DNA from: Acidobacteriota bacterium
GTDB taxonomy: Bacteria; Acidobacteriota; Terriglobia; Acidiferrales; UBA7541
Direction: 5' to 3'
NCBI GenBank assembly: GCA_013289585.1
Contig: JABCZR010000001.1
Span: 124,001-188,000 of the forward strand
Length of the DNA: 64,000 nucleotides
In this document: positions 45,216 to 55,175 of the stretch, piece by piece
Numbering within the stretch: position 1 is the stretch's first letter
Layout: the number at the start of each line of letters is the position of its first letter
Translations under genes and position numbers: made by a program
The notes under the pieces: generated by a model
The model's database searches: none
Told to the model about the DNA's origin: nothing
What the model saw: the letters and a program-made list of their open reading frames with translations, nothing else

Positions 45216-48200
45216 ACCGCAAGACACGCCACCCAATCTGGAATTGGATCATTCACACACCTTGGGTGCTGGCAGTCCTCGCGATTTTGTCCGTGATCGC
45301 GTTCTTCGGGAGCGGCGCGGGCAATCCGCTTCTGAGCCGCCTCATCGTCCACCGCCTGGAATCGATGACTGGGGGAAAGGTGGAGTTGAAATCGCTTTCG
45401 GTGCGGTGGTTGGCGATGCACGCGACATTGAAGGGACTGGTGATTCACGGCAAGGAGCCTAAGGGCGAGGAGCCCCTGTTCTCCGCGGGAGAGGTCGATG
45501 CCGGCATCCGAATCGATTCCTTCTGGGGCCGCAGAGTTTCAGTGAATGAACTTCTCATCCAGAGACCGCACGTGCACGTGCGCATCGACAAGGAGGGAAC
45601 AAGCAACTTGCCGACGCCCACCCGTCCTGCAAAGCCCAATCAAGCGGTGCGCGACACGCTTTTCGAACTGCATATCCAGCGTCTGCAGCTAGAGGACGGA
45701 TGGTTCCTTTACAACGATGTGCTGACGCCGGTTGCGGTGAAGGGCGGTGAGCTACAACTTACACTCACGGGCGGCGGAACGCTGGAAAATCCCTTGTATC
45801 TGGGGAATCTGGAATGGCACACGGTGCAGTTCACTTCGAAGCGATACGCGCCCCTTCCGATAGGTGTCTCGGCAAAATTCACGCTGTGGCGCGAAGGATT
45901 CACGCTCGAACAAGGTGTGCTCGATGTCGGACGCTCGCACCTTGATGCGCAAGCAGAGATGAACAGCTTTGTGAAGCCGCAATGGAGCTTTCGCTACCGC
46001 GGTTCAGTGGAGCTGCTCGACTTTCGTGAAACTTTTCGCGAACCGATGGTGCCCACGGGGCGGGTTGACCTGCGCGGAGAAGGGCGCTTCGCCGGCGGCC
46101 AGTACCAAGGAAGCGGAAATTATTCTGGGGAGAAGATTGCGCTGCCATACAACGATTTTCATACCAAGGGACTTACCAGCCGCGGGAGCTATCGAATCGA
46201 CAATCGCGGCCTCGAAGTACCAGACTTTTTTGCCGGGGCGTTCGGCGGCAGCGTGACGGGAAAAATCACGATGCGGTTCGACGGGCTGAAATTCCGCGCG
46301 GACACACACGTGCAAAACGTCAGTCTGGCCGGTGTGTTGCCGGCCATCGAGCACCGCGATTTCCCGATCGATGAACTGCACTGGGACGCGTTGATGACGG
46401 CTGACACTGTGGAGACGTGGAGCGGCCCATTCCGGCATTTTGAAATTTTCGTGAAGACGGTCTGGGACGCACCCGAGCATGTCGCGGAGCACCATCAGCC
46501 GGTGACCGCGGAATGGAAATTCAGTTATCGATACGATCTCAGCTTACTGACGATCGAGTCGGGGGAATTCGGGACTCCTTCGTCACGCGGAAGTCTCGAT
46601 GGAGTGCTGGCCCCGCGAAATACCGCCATCAATCTGAAGTTTGAAACGGGCGCGCTGGAAACATACAAGGATTTCATTGACGCCCTGGCCGGCGCGAAGC
46701 CCGGTTCACCCGATGCCGCGGAACCGATATCGGGCAGCGTGCGCTGGGATGGCAAGATTCTCGGCCCCTCCGGTGGCCCGACGTTCCAAGGCCATGTGCG
46801 CGGTGAGCACGTGCGCTACGACGGGGTGTTTCTGGATGCACTAGACGGCGATCTTTCCTATTCTCCGACGCAGTTAACGCTGGCGCGTGGTCATGCCCGC
46901 CGCGGCGAGATGGCGACGGACATCGAAGGAACTCTTGCGTTAACGGCTTGGAGTTTTCTCCCCGAGAACGAGTGGTCGGCGGACGTCAATTTTGAAAAGG
47001 TTCCCGTCGAGGGGATGCAACAACTCGTCGGCTGGAAGTACCCGGTGAGCGGCTTATTGACAGGACAGTTTCACGGGCGCGGCACACGCGAGGCGCCGAG
47101 CATGGCGGGGCAGTTCGACTTTGCCGATGCAAAAATCTACGGGCTGGCCTTCAATCGTCTTCGCGGACACCTGAATGTTTCGCCTGACGAAGTGCGCATT
47201 GCCAATGCGGAGCTACGATTTTTTCCGGTTGGAAAAGAAAACGGGCGGGGCGCTGGAATCATCACAGGCTCGGCGAGCTACCGTTACGCCGATCAGACGA
47301 TAACCGCGGACCTTGTCGGAGCAGCACTACCGCTGGAGAATATCGAAAAACTTCAGTCCACGCGCTTCCCGGTGGGAGGGCAAGTCACGTTCAAATTGAA
47401 GGCCAGTGGCCCGGTGAAGGCACCCCTCGGAGAGGGAACCTTTCGAGTCGTGGATCTCCGCGTGGGGCAGGAGGTCATCGGGAGTTTCGACGGTGGCTTG
47501 ACCTCCGACGGGCATACAGCTCATCTCGAGCTGGGTTCGGCGATGAGTACGGGAGAGATTTCCGGCGGCCTCACGCTCGGATTGGCCGATCCCTACGCGT
47601 TAAAGGGAAAGATTTCGATTAAGAACATCGATCTCGATCCATTCCTGCTCACGGCGTTGCACCTAGGAAAGTTTGGAGGCCACGCCGATGCGGACGGGGA
47701 TATCACGCTGGATGGCTCATTGAAACAGCCGGAAGCCATTGTTGTGGATGCCAGTTTCTCGCGCCTGGAGCTGATGTACGCAAACGTAAAGCTGGAAAAT
47801 GTCGGGCCGGTGCATTTTCGATCGTCGAAAGAGAGCCTGGAGATTGATCCAGCCACCCTGCGAGGAGTGGACACGAATCTACAAATCGCCGGCGCCGTGC
47901 AATTCGCTGGGCGCCGCACAGTGGGCCTGCGCCTGAACGGGGCATTGGATCTGCGACTGATTAGTGGATTTGTGCCAGGAATCGATGCGCGCGGCCCGGC
48001 CCAAATCAATGCTTCCGTTGAGGGAACGCTGGACCGGCCACGCATTACCGGCCGGGTACACATCGAAAATGCCTCCGCTCGCGCGGCGGACTTTCCAACG
48101 GGGCTCAGCGCGGTAAACGGTGATTTGATCTTCGATGCGACACGCCTGTTTTTTGAGAATGTGAGCGCGGAAGCAGGCGGTGGCACGCTGCATCTTTCGG

Positions 48201-49213
48201 GAAGCGTGAACTACGCGGAGAGTCCCTTGCGTTACGACGTTAGCCTGCGTTCCGATCGCGTGCGCATACGCTATCCGGTGGGAATGAGCTGGCTGGTAGG
48301 AGGTTCACTCCGCTTAAGCGGCACTCCTGCAGGTGGAGTTCTTTCCGGCCGCGTCATGATCGAACGAGTCACTCTCACGCAAGGGCTGGAAGTGGCGGGA
48401 ATGCTGGTCTCTGCGAAGGAAGGAATCATTGGGCCGTCCACCAGTTCCCCGTTCCTGCGCAATCTGCAATTCGACGTCGAGGCTCTTTCGGCACCTGATG
48501 CGCGTATGGAGTGGCCGGGCGCGGAACTGCAGGCCGAGGCCAGTCTGCGCGTGCGAGGAACCTGGGAACATCCCATTCTGCTTGGCCACATCCACATTCT
48601 GTCGGGTGAATTGTATTTCGCAGGAAATCGTTACCGAGTTTCGCGAGGCGACTTGAACTTCGCGAATCCCTTCCGGCTGGATCCGGTCCTGAACGTGGAG
48701 GCCACGACAACGATCCAGCAGTATGAAATCACGCTGAATTTCAATGGGCCTGCGAGCAAGCTCACGCTGGCGTACCGCTCCGATCCGCCGCTGCCGGCGA
48801 ATGACATCATCACGCTGCTGGCGCTGGGCCAAACCAGCTCCGAGTCCATGGCGCGCAGCGGTGGCACAACGCAAAGTGGAACCGCGGGCGCCTCCGCGAT
48901 TCTATCCGAAGCAATATCCAGCCAATTGGGCGGGCGTCTTGAGCGGTTGTTTGGGATTACGCGTCTGCGGGTTGACCCCGGTCTCGCAACAGTGGCCACG
49001 GCGGGTGCGGAACAGAACGCCGGGCCACGAGTCACTGTTGAGCAACAGATTGCCCGCAACCTCACGATCACTTATGTTTCGAATGTGAGTTCGTCGCAGG
49101 AGCAAGTCATTCAAGTGGAGTACAACGTCAACCGGAACGTCTCGATTGTAGGATTACGCGATCAAAACGGAACGTTTGGCATCGACATCAAGATCAAGAA
49201 GCGCTTCCAGTAG
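45212..49213 (+). CDS. tamB: TamB-like translocation and assembly module protein (DUF490)
   Basis: A 1333-residue inner-membrane-anchored protein spanning the periplasm. The N-terminal anchor (TPWVLAVLAILSVIAFFGS) is followed by an AsmA-like segment and long beta-rich taco-shaped repeats, and a C-terminal DUF490 domain of about 350 residues with GELYFAGNRYRVSRGDLNFANP and PPLPANDIITLLALGQTS, ending KIKKRF. AsmA/TamB-like proteins move phospholipids or help TamA. The GTG start overlaps the SurA-like stop as GTGA. The pairing with an Omp85 gene upstream is the usual tamAB order. Confidence 0.93.
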   Translation: MNRKTRHPIWNWIIHTPWVLAVLAILSVIAFFGSGAGNPLLSRLIVHRLESMTGGKVELKSLSVRWLAMHATLKGLVIHGKEPKGEEPLFSAGEVDAGIRIDSFWGRRVSVNELLIQRPHVHVRIDKEGTSNLPTPTRPAKPNQAVRDTLFELHIQRLQLEDGWFLYNDVLTPVAVKGGELQLTLTGGGTLENPLYLGNLEWHTVQFTSKRYAPLPIGVSAKFTLWREGFTLEQGVLDVGRSHLDAQAEMNSFVKPQWSFRYRGSVELLDFRETFREPMVPTGRVDLRGEGRFAGGQYQGSGNYSGEKIALPYNDFHTKGLTSRGSYRIDNRGLEVPDFFAGAFGGSVTGKITMRFDGLKFRADTHVQNVSLAGVLPAIEHRDFPIDELHWDALMTADTVETWSGPFRHFEIFVKTVWDAPEHVAEHHQPVTAEWKFSYRYDLSLLTIESGEFGTPSSRGSLDGVLAPRNTAINLKFETGALETYKDFIDALAGAKPGSPDAAEPISGSVRWDGKILGPSGGPTFQGHVRGEHVRYDGVFLDALDGDLSYSPTQLTLARGHARRGEMATDIEGTLALTAWSFLPENEWSADVNFEKVPVEGMQQLVGWKYPVSGLLTGQFHGRGTREAPSMAGQFDFADAKIYGLAFNRLRGHLNVSPDEVRIANAELRFFPVGKENGRGAGIITGSASYRYADQTITADLVGAALPLENIEKLQSTRFPVGGQVTFKLKASGPVKAPLGEGTFRVVDLRVGQEVIGSFDGGLTSDGHTAHLELGSAMSTGEISGGLTLGLADPYALKGKISIKNIDLDPFLLTALHLGKFGGHADADGDITLDGSLKQPEAIVVDASFSRLELMYANVKLENVGPVHFRSSKESLEIDPATLRGVDTNLQIAGAVQFAGRRTVGLRLNGALDLRLISGFVPGIDARGPAQINASVEGTLDRPRITGRVHIENASARAADFPTGLSAVNGDLIFDATRLFFENVSAEAGGGTLHLSGSVNYAESPLRYDVSLRSDRVRIRYPVGMSWLVGGSLRLSGTPAGGVLSGRVMIERVTLTQGLEVAGMLVSAKEGIIGPSTSSPFLRNLQFDVEALSAPDARMEWPGAELQAEASLRVRGTWEHPILLGHIHILSGELYFAGNRYRVSRGDLNFANPFRLDPVLNVEATTTIQQYEITLNFNGPASKLTLAYRSDPPLPANDIITLLALGQTSSESMARSGGTTQSGTAGASAILSEAISSQLGGRLERLFGITRLRVDPGLATVATAGAEQNAGPRVTVEQQIARNLTITYVSNVSSSQEQVIQVEYNVNRNVSIVGLRDQNGTFGIDIKIKKRFQ

Positions 49214-49243
49214 TACCGAAGCACAACTTCGTGCGCGCTCAGT

Positions 49244-49894
49244 TTATTGCGGGTCCTGCTGTTGTGCGGATTGTTGCGCAGGCTGCTGGGCTCGGCGCTG
49301 CTGCCAACGCGGCTGGCCCGTGCCCAACCGCGCCGACTGCCCGACCTCCGGATTCTGTTGTTTCATCTCTGCCAGCGCTTCCTTGGCAGCCTTGGTGCCT
49401 GTGGAGCGGATCGCCGCCTGAATTTCACGGTTGATCTTGGGCATTTCCGCGGCGACTTTCTGTCCCAGGGGCGAACCGTAAAACTGGAGCAGGCCCTTGA
49501 TTTCATCGTCCGTGTAGTGTTTGTCGTAAACCGCGACGAGCTGATCGGCCACCTGATCGACATCGAATTTTTTCTGGTAGCTTGCGGCAAAGGCGTTCAC
49601 AAAAGCCTGTCCTTTGTCATTATTCGGCACCGTGGTGAGAAGCTTTTCCCGGGATTGTTCGATCGCCGTGCTGGCGCCATCCTGCACGAGGTCGCGCGCG
49701 CCGACAAGCTCCATCAGCGAGCGGATGTCCGCCTCCTTCGCGGGATCAATGGAACTTGCCTGAGCGGACGCCGCGCTGTCCTGCGCGGTCTTCGCGTTCT
49801 GCGCCGCAGCTTGCACGGGATTGGGCGATGTTCCCTGAATGACGATGAAAAATGTGCCGACGTAAACGACGATCAACGCCAGGATCGCTTTCAT
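49244..49894 (-). CDS. DUF2059-containing secreted protein
   Basis: From ATG 49894 (GAGGAAGTT ahead) the product is 216 residues: a hydrophobic N-terminal segment (ILALIVVYVGTFFIVIQG), a Gln/Ala-rich spacer, then a DUF2059 domain at about 55-165 with YDKHYTDDEIKGLLQFYGSPLGQKV, the family hallmark, and a Gln-rich C-terminus. The family is widespread, envelope-associated and of unknown function. It converges with tamB across 30 bp. A longer frame upstream runs through the divergent permease gene and is not used. Confidence 0.85.
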   Translation of the reverse strand: MKAILALIVVYVGTFFIVIQGTSPNPVQAAAQNAKTAQDSAASAQASSIDPAKEADIRSLMELVGARDLVQDGASTAIEQSREKLLTTVPNNDKGQAFVNAFAASYQKKFDVDQVADQLVAVYDKHYTDDEIKGLLQFYGSPLGQKVAAEMPKINREIQAAIRSTGTKAAKEALAEMKQQNPEVGQSARLGTGQPRWQQRRAQQPAQQSAQQQDPQ

Positions 49895-50057
49895 AACTTC
49901 CTCCGCGGCGGAATCACATGGAGATGCGCCACTGCCGTGAGTGTAAATTGCGCTGTGGATTGAGGGGATAGGACTCCAGGACAGTGGTGCTGCGTTGTTC
50001 ACTGTCCTTCCGTTCAGGTTAAGGCGACGCGATGACTTTCTGTTACCATGCCTCGCC

Positions 50058-51494
50058 ATGAACGAACCGTCCACTGGAGTTCCACTTGGAAGCAGCAGCG
50101 CGGTAACCACGAAAATCGTCGCGCGGGAGGAAGGCCTCCACCGCAACTTGACGCCGGGCCAGCTGGCAATGATCGGCCTTGGCAGCACGATCGGAACGGG
50201 GCTTTTTCTCGGGAGCGCCATTTCCGTGAAGCTGGCGGGGCCGGCGGTGATTCTGAGCTTTGCCGGCGCGGCGTGCATCGCGCTGACGATGATGTGGGCG
50301 CTGGCGGAGATGGCCGCGGCTCACCCCGCCGCGGGATCTTTTGGGCTGTATGCGGAGATCTATTTGCATCCATGGGCGGGATTTGCGATTCGTCTGACCT
50401 ATTGGCTGTGCATGATGGTGGTGATTGGCAGCGAAGTTGTAGCGGCGTCCATTTACTGCAAATTCTGGTTCCCGGCGATGCCGTCGTGGGTTTGGATCGG
50501 GCTGTTCTCGCTGGTAATTCTGTACGTCAACACTATCAGTATCGGAAACCTTGGAACTTTTGAGTACATCCTCTCGATGATCAAGGTTGTGACGATCGTT
50601 GCATTTTTGATTTTCGGCACGGCGCTTCTGGCCGGCGTGGGATTTCCGAAACTCGGTCTTGCTAACTACACGGCGCACGGCGGTTTTCTCCCGAATGGGT
50701 GGAAGGGCGTCGGCCTAGGCGTGATTATGGGCCTCTTCAGTTTTTTTGGCATTGAAGTGGTTGGGAGCGCGGCCGGTGAAGCGGCAGATCCGAAAGTTGC
50801 TGTTCCCAAGGCTCTGCGGAAGACACTCCTGTTTCTGGTGCTTTTTTATGTCGCAGGATTGGCGCTGGTGGTGGGAATCGTCCCGTGGACACAAATCGGA
50901 CTGGGGGAGAGTCCGTTCGTGCGCGTCTTTCAGAGCGTGGGCATTCCTGCGACCAGCCACGTTATGAATTTTGTGGTATTGACGGCCGCACTCTCCAGCG
51001 CGGTCGCCAATCTGTATTTCGGGGCGCGGTTGGCCTTCTCTCTTGCGCGCGGCGGTTATGTTCCGGCCGTGCTGGGGCGACTAAGCAAGAAGGGAATGCC
51101 GGTGATTGCGGTGCTCGCTTCGGCAGGGGGCATGGCTGCGGCTCTGGTCCTGTCGGAATACTTTAAGGATTCACTCTTCATTTTTATGATTGGGCTGAGT
51201 ACTTTTGGTGCGATGTTCGCGTGGCTGATGACTTTGCTGACCCATCTGGCGTTCCGCCGCTTTCATGAACGGCAGGCAAAACCGTATCTTCGATTGGGGC
51301 CCCGGGGCCCGTGGGCGTCTCTTATTGGGTTGGCAGGGGTTTTGGCGGTGCTGGTTTCCACGTGGTGGGTTCCGGGATTCCGGATTACGTTGATGGCTGG
51401 AGTACCCTGGCTGGGATTCCTAACGGTGTGCTACTTTGTTTGGAGAAGAACGCAATCCCGCACGCTGGTCCGTGGAGAGCTTCACGATGGATGA
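50058..51494 (+). CDS. APC-family amino-acid permease
   Basis: Twelve-helix amino-acid/proton symporter of 478 residues. After a polar tail, LTPGQLAMIGLGSTIGTGLFLGS gives the TM1 unwound GxIGTGLF motif; FFGIEVVGSAAGEAADP in TM6 and NPK-like neighbours match the AAT subgroup (GabP, AnsP, LysP). Placement directly before a kynureninase-like gene suggests tryptophan, kynurenine or another aromatic substrate, but this is inference. ATG 50058 is chosen; the frame opens 21 codons earlier without a good start. Overlaps the next gene by 8 bp. Confidence 0.93.
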   Translation: MNEPSTGVPLGSSSAVTTKIVAREEGLHRNLTPGQLAMIGLGSTIGTGLFLGSAISVKLAGPAVILSFAGAACIALTMMWALAEMAAAHPAAGSFGLYAEIYLHPWAGFAIRLTYWLCMMVVIGSEVVAASIYCKFWFPAMPSWVWIGLFSLVILYVNTISIGNLGTFEYILSMIKVVTIVAFLIFGTALLAGVGFPKLGLANYTAHGGFLPNGWKGVGLGVIMGLFSFFGIEVVGSAAGEAADPKVAVPKALRKTLLFLVLFYVAGLALVVGIVPWTQIGLGESPFVRVFQSVGIPATSHVMNFVVLTAALSSAVANLYFGARLAFSLARGGYVPAVLGRLSKKGMPVIAVLASAGGMAAALVLSEYFKDSLFIFMIGLSTFGAMFAWLMTLLTHLAFRRFHERQAKPYLRLGPRGPWASLIGLAGVLAVLVSTWWVPGFRITLMAGVPWLGFLTVCYFVWRRTQSRTLVRGELHDG

Positions 51495-52671
51495 ACTTCT
51501 AAAGTGGCGCGGCGAATTTCCGATTCTCGAGCGCGCCACCTACATGATCAGCAATTCGCTGGGGGCGATGCCGCGCGGCGTCTATGAGGAGATGCGCGCG
51601 TACGCGGACGCTTGGGCGGAACGCGGCGTGCGCGCGTGGGAAGAGGGCTGGTGGGAAATGGCGGTGGGCGTAGGCGACAAGATCGCGCCGCTAATCGGCG
51701 CAGCCCCGGGTGAGATTTCACTGCACCAAAACGTCACGCTCACACAAGCAGTGATTTCGTCTTGCTTCGATTTCCGCGGGCCACGCAACAAAGTCGTGAT
51801 GGTGGAACTTGAATTCCCCTCAATACAATATTTCTATCAGGAACAGCGCCGCCGTGGGGCGCGTGTCGAAGTAGTGCCAACACCGGATGACATTCGAATC
51901 GATATGGAAAAGCTGCTCGCGGCCATCGACGAAACCACTCTTCTCGTGCCCATTTCGCAGGTGCTGTTTCGCAGCTCGTTTATAGTGGATGTGCGCGCCA
52001 TTATCGAGCGCGCACACCGGGTCGGAGCGCACGTCATTCTCGATGCTTTTCAGGCCACGGGAACGATTGCGCTGGATGTGAAAAGCCTCGGCGTTGATTT
52101 TGCCGTGGGCGGCGTTCTCAAATGGTTGTGCGGCGGCCCGGGCGTCGCTTATCTTTACGTCCGTGAAGATCTGCGCGCCAAGCTGAGTCCTGCGCTGACG
52201 GGGTGGATCGCGCATCGGCGTCCTTTTGCGTTCGAAACAGGCGCGATTGACCAACGCGAGGACTCGTTCCGCTATCTGAACGGCACGCCGCATATCCCCG
52301 CGCTGTATGCCTGCCGGCCGGGACTCGACATTCTGAACAAGGTTGGCATCGGTGCGATTCGGGAGAAATCGATGCGCATGACGGCGCAGCTGGTCGAAGG
52401 AGCAAAATCGCGCGGCTGGTTTGTGAACACGCCGGACAATCCCGCAGAGCGTGCGGGAACTGTTTCCATCGTCTGCCCGCATGCCCATGAAGTCTGCCGC
52501 GAACTTCTCGCGCGTGAGATCCTCGTTGACTACCGGCCCAAAGCGGGCGTGCGTGTTTCTCCGCATTTCTACAATCGCGAAGAAGAGTGTGACTTCACTC
52601 TGGCACAGATGGAAGAGATTCTCCGAACAGGAGCCTGGGAAAAACATGCGCCGGCGGCCACACATGCTTGA
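51487..52671 (+). CDS. Kynureninase-like class-V aminotransferase-fold enzyme
   Basis: PLP enzyme of 394 residues. YMISNSLGAMPRGVYEEM matches the kynureninase NSLG motif, with ILDAFQATGTIALDV (the PLP Asp) and GGVLKWLCGGPGVAYLYV, where the Lys is the PLP anchor. Kynureninase cleaves kynurenine to anthranilate and alanine. Substrate assignment is not firm because cysteine-desulfurase-like relatives share these motifs. ATG 51487 lies inside the last codons of the permease, and pcm starts before this stop, so four genes are chained. Confidence 0.82.
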   Translation: MDELLKWRGEFPILERATYMISNSLGAMPRGVYEEMRAYADAWAERGVRAWEEGWWEMAVGVGDKIAPLIGAAPGEISLHQNVTLTQAVISSCFDFRGPRNKVVMVELEFPSIQYFYQEQRRRGARVEVVPTPDDIRIDMEKLLAAIDETTLLVPISQVLFRSSFIVDVRAIIERAHRVGAHVILDAFQATGTIALDVKSLGVDFAVGGVLKWLCGGPGVAYLYVREDLRAKLSPALTGWIAHRRPFAFETGAIDQREDSFRYLNGTPHIPALYACRPGLDILNKVGIGAIREKSMRMTAQLVEGAKSRGWFVNTPDNPAERAGTVSIVCPHAHEVCRELLAREILVDYRPKAGVRVSPHFYNREEECDFTLAQMEEILRTGAWEKHAPAATHA

Positions 52672-53329
52672 TAGCGGAGAATTCGTTCCGGAACTTGCGA
52701 GGATGATTGAAACGCAGTTGCGGCGGCGCGGCATCTCGGATGCTGCCGTGCTTGCCGCAATAGAGTCCGTGCCACGACACGAATTTGTGCCGAAGGAATC
52801 GCGAGATCGCGCTTACGATGACGTGCCGTTGCCGATCGGCGGCGGCCAGACAATTTCGCAGCCGTATATTGTGGCGGCGATGACTGCTGCGATCCATTTG
52901 CTTCCCGGCGAGCGCGTGCTGGAGATTGGAACAGGATGCGGGTACCAGGCAGCGGTCCTTTCGCGGCTCGCTAAGGAAGTATTCAGCGTCGAGCGGCGGC
53001 CGGAGCTGGCGTTGTCCGCATCGGAGCGACTGGCTCGGCTGGGTTTTAGTAACGTGCATGTTCATTGCGGAGACGGCACACTGGGTATGCCGGAATTTGC
53101 GCCGTTCGACGCGATTCTCGTTGCGGCGGCGGCTCCCGCGGTCCCCGAGCCACTCCTTGCGCAACTCGGTGAAGGCGGCCGCATGATCCTTCCTGTCGGT
53201 GACACGGAACACCAGGAATTGCAGCTGATCGAAAAGCGCGGTGATGCATTACGCAAAAGTACGCTCGAAGGATGCAGATTTGTTCCCCTGGTCGGTTACC
53301 ATGGCTGGCAGGAACCTCCTTCACGATGA
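52646..53329 (+). CDS. pcm: Protein-L-isoaspartate O-methyltransferase
   Basis: Repairs isoaspartyl residues in aged proteins using SAM. From ATG 52646 it has 227 residues: VPRHEFVPKESRDRAYDDVPLPIGGGQTISQP (residues about 42-73) is the PCMT substrate region and VLEIGTGCGYQAAVL is SAM motif I. HCGDGTLGMPEFAPFDAILVAAAAP is motif II/III. ATG 52664 is an alternative. It overlaps the kynureninase-like gene by 26 bp and the glycosyltransferase by 4 bp. Confidence 0.95.
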   Translation: MRRRPHMLDSGEFVPELARMIETQLRRRGISDAAVLAAIESVPRHEFVPKESRDRAYDDVPLPIGGGQTISQPYIVAAMTAAIHLLPGERVLEIGTGCGYQAAVLSRLAKEVFSVERRPELALSASERLARLGFSNVHVHCGDGTLGMPEFAPFDAILVAAAAPAVPEPLLAQLGEGGRMILPVGDTEHQELQLIEKRGDALRKSTLEGCRFVPLVGYHGWQEPPSR

Positions 53330-54066
53330 GCGCAGCCAGCCCCGACCTCTCCATCATCATTCCGTCCTACAACGAGGAATCGCGCCTGCCGGCAACGCTG
53401 GAGCGGATAGCAACGTACTTGCAAACACTCCCCGGCGCAGCGGAAGTGCTGGTCGTAGATGACGGTTCGAAAGATCGCACGGTTGCGGTAACAGAGTCTT
53501 TCCGGGATAGGATTCCGTCGCTGCGCGTGATTTCGAACGGCGAAAACCGGGGCAAAGGCTACAGCGTGCGTCACGGCATGCAGGAGGCGCATGGGAGGAT
53601 CGCGCTGTTCACGGATGCGGATCTCTCGGCGCCAATCGAGGAAGCTGGGAAGCTTATCGACGCGCTGGAAACCCATGACGTGGCCATCGGCTCCCGCGCC
53701 CTGGACCGCAGCAAAATCAGCGTCCACGAATCTCCGTTCCGCGAATTCGCCGGCATCATTTTCAACAAGATCGTGCGTATCATTCTATGGCTGCCGTTTG
53801 TAGACACGCAGTGTGGCTTCAAGGCGTTTCGGACTGAAAACTGCAGGATTATTTTCGAGCAGCAAACCATCGAGCGGTTTGGCTTCGATCCGGAGCTGTT
53901 GTTTCTCGCGCGACGCCAGGGATTACGGAGCGTCGAGATTTCCGTGCGCTGGGGGCACTCGCCGGCTACAAAGGTGAGCATGTTGCGCGACAGCATACGG
54001 ATGTTCATCGATGTATTCACCATCCGGTGGAACGCGCTGACGGGACGCTACCCGCGCAGGAGATAA
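53326..54066 (+). CDS. Family-2 glycosyltransferase, polyprenyl-phosphate glucosyltransferase-like
   Basis: A 246-residue cytosolic GT-A enzyme. LSIIIPSYNEESRLPATL, EVLVVDDGSKDRT and LFTDADLSAPIEE give the nucleotide-sugar and metal (DXD-like DAD) sites; QCGFKAFR and ERFGFDPELLFLARR match dolichyl-phosphate glucosyltransferase (ALG5-like). It lacks the C-terminal membrane helices of GtrB-type enzymes. The ATG overlaps the pcm stop as ATGA. Interestingly a cis-prenyltransferase that could make its lipid acceptor is encoded 1.2 kb downstream. Confidence 0.9.
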   Translation: MSAASPDLSIIIPSYNEESRLPATLERIATYLQTLPGAAEVLVVDDGSKDRTVAVTESFRDRIPSLRVISNGENRGKGYSVRHGMQEAHGRIALFTDADLSAPIEEAGKLIDALETHDVAIGSRALDRSKISVHESPFREFAGIIFNKIVRIILWLPFVDTQCGFKAFRTENCRIIFEQQTIERFGFDPELLFLARRQGLRSVEISVRWGHSPATKVSMLRDSIRMFIDVFTIRWNALTGRYPRRR

Positions 54067-54078
54067 TTCCCAGCGGCC

Positions 54079-54127
54079 TACTTTACAATACAAAGTACTT
54101 GACAAACGCAGGGCTCATACGTAGGCT
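54079..54127 (+). promoter_or_regulatory. Promoter with palindromic operator, copy 1
   Basis: TACTTT (54079-54084) and AAAGTA (54092-54097) form an inverted repeat directly before -35 TTGACA (54099-54104); 17 bp later lies a -10-like TAGGCT (54122-54127), 7 bp before the ATG at 54135. A near copy with identical spacing is at 55176-55201. The winged-helix protein encoded next is the obvious candidate binder. Confidence 0.7.
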
Positions 54128-54134
54128 ATTCTCC

Positions 54135-54749
54135 ATGGCGACACCAGGCCCACTTCGTTCTCCCAAACGCGAGCCCATTCCCATCGATGCCCGGGCCGCC
54201 GACCATCTCCGCTACATCCGCGAAACCATGGAGAGCGCTGCGGAATTCACGGCAGTGCCAGGCTGGGGAGGCGTAGCCATGGGGGTCACGGCACTGGTTG
54301 CAGCGTTCGTTGCCTCTCGTCAGACCACGCCGATCGCCTGGCTCAACGTTTGGCTAGTTGAAGCTTTCGTTGCCGTGGCCATCGCGGCTCCAGCTGCCGC
54401 CACCAAGGCACACCGCGCCAACTCCGCGCTCTTTTCCGGCCCAGGCCGCAAGTTCGTCCTCAGCTTTGCACCACCGATCGTCGTGGGCGGGCTTTTGACC
54501 TTCGCGTTGTATCATGCGGGGCTGCTAGCCGTGTTGCCGGGTGTGTGGCTGTTGTTGTATGGGACGGCTATCGTAACGGGTGGAGCGTTTTCAGTACGTG
54601 TTGTGCCGGTGATGGGATTGTGCCTGATGGTGCTCGGGGCTGCTGCACTTTTCGCACCTTCGAGCTGGGGGGACGCGCTGATGGCCGGCGGGTTCGGCCT
54701 GGTACAAATTGGATTTGGCTGGTGGATTGCCCGGCACTATGGAGGCTAG
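54135..54749 (+). CDS. Multi-pass membrane protein paired with a winged-helix regulator
   Basis: Not a named enzyme. The 204 residues have a polar start ([20 protein letters not shown]) and about six hydrophobic segments, beginning [16 protein letters not shown]. The soluble [24 protein letters not shown] block followed by short helices is a recurring acidobacterial arrangement next to a small winged-helix regulator (recalled, not searched). It starts 8 bp after the -10-like element. It may be a membrane sensor or modulator for the regulator encoded 11 bp downstream. Confidence 0.8.
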   Translation: MATPGPLRSPKREPIPIDARAADHLRYIRETMESAAEFTAVPGWGGVAMGVTALVAAFVASRQTTPIAWLNVWLVEAFVAVAIAAPAAATKAHRANSALFSGPGRKFVLSFAPPIVVGGLLTFALYHAGLLAVLPGVWLLLYGTAIVTGGAFSVRVVPVMGLCLMVLGAAALFAPSSWGDALMAGGFGLVQIGFGWWIARHYGG

Positions 54750-54760
54750 CAGAAGACCGT

Positions 54761-55153
54761 ATGGGTAAGCTGTCCACAGCACGCCAAGAGCGCGCTCAGA
54801 AGTCACGAGAGCGGGAGGCTTCGCTTGAGACGATCCGAAACCCGTCTCGGGAAGCCGTGCCCGCAAACCTCGACCGCCTGATCCACGAGCGCATCCGGCT
54901 GGGAATTGTCAGCGCACTGGCGGTCAATCGTTCGCTCACGTTTAATGAACTCAAGGCCCTGCTGAAGACGACCGACGGCAACCTGAGCGTTCATGCGCGC
55001 AAGCTGGAAGAAGCCGATTACATCGTTTGCTCGAAGTCTTTTGACGGGCGCCTGCCGAAGACGGAGTACCGTCTGGCAACTGCAGGGCGCAAAGCGCTCG
55101 AACGCTATCTGAATCATATGGAGGCTTTGATCCGCGCAACACGAGAAGGTTGA
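54761..55153 (+). CDS. Winged-helix transcriptional regulator
   Basis: A 130-residue DNA-binding protein. After a basic N-terminus, residues about 38-120 form a winged helix of the MarR/ArsR-like HTH_34 type: LDRLIHERIRLGIVSALAV, LTFNELKALLKTTDGNLSVHARKLEEADYI and RLPKTEYRLATAGRKALERYL. No metal-binding Cys cluster is seen. It lies between two near-identical operator-like sites (54079 and 55176) and likely represses the membrane protein with itself, and the prenyltransferase after it. The longer frame upstream lies inside the membrane-protein gene. Confidence 0.9.
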   Translation: MGKLSTARQERAQKSREREASLETIRNPSREAVPANLDRLIHERIRLGIVSALAVNRSLTFNELKALLKTTDGNLSVHARKLEEADYIVCSKSFDGRLPKTEYRLATAGRKALERYLNHMEALIRATREG

Positions 55154-55175
55154 GCGGCAAATTTTTTTGTGTTTG

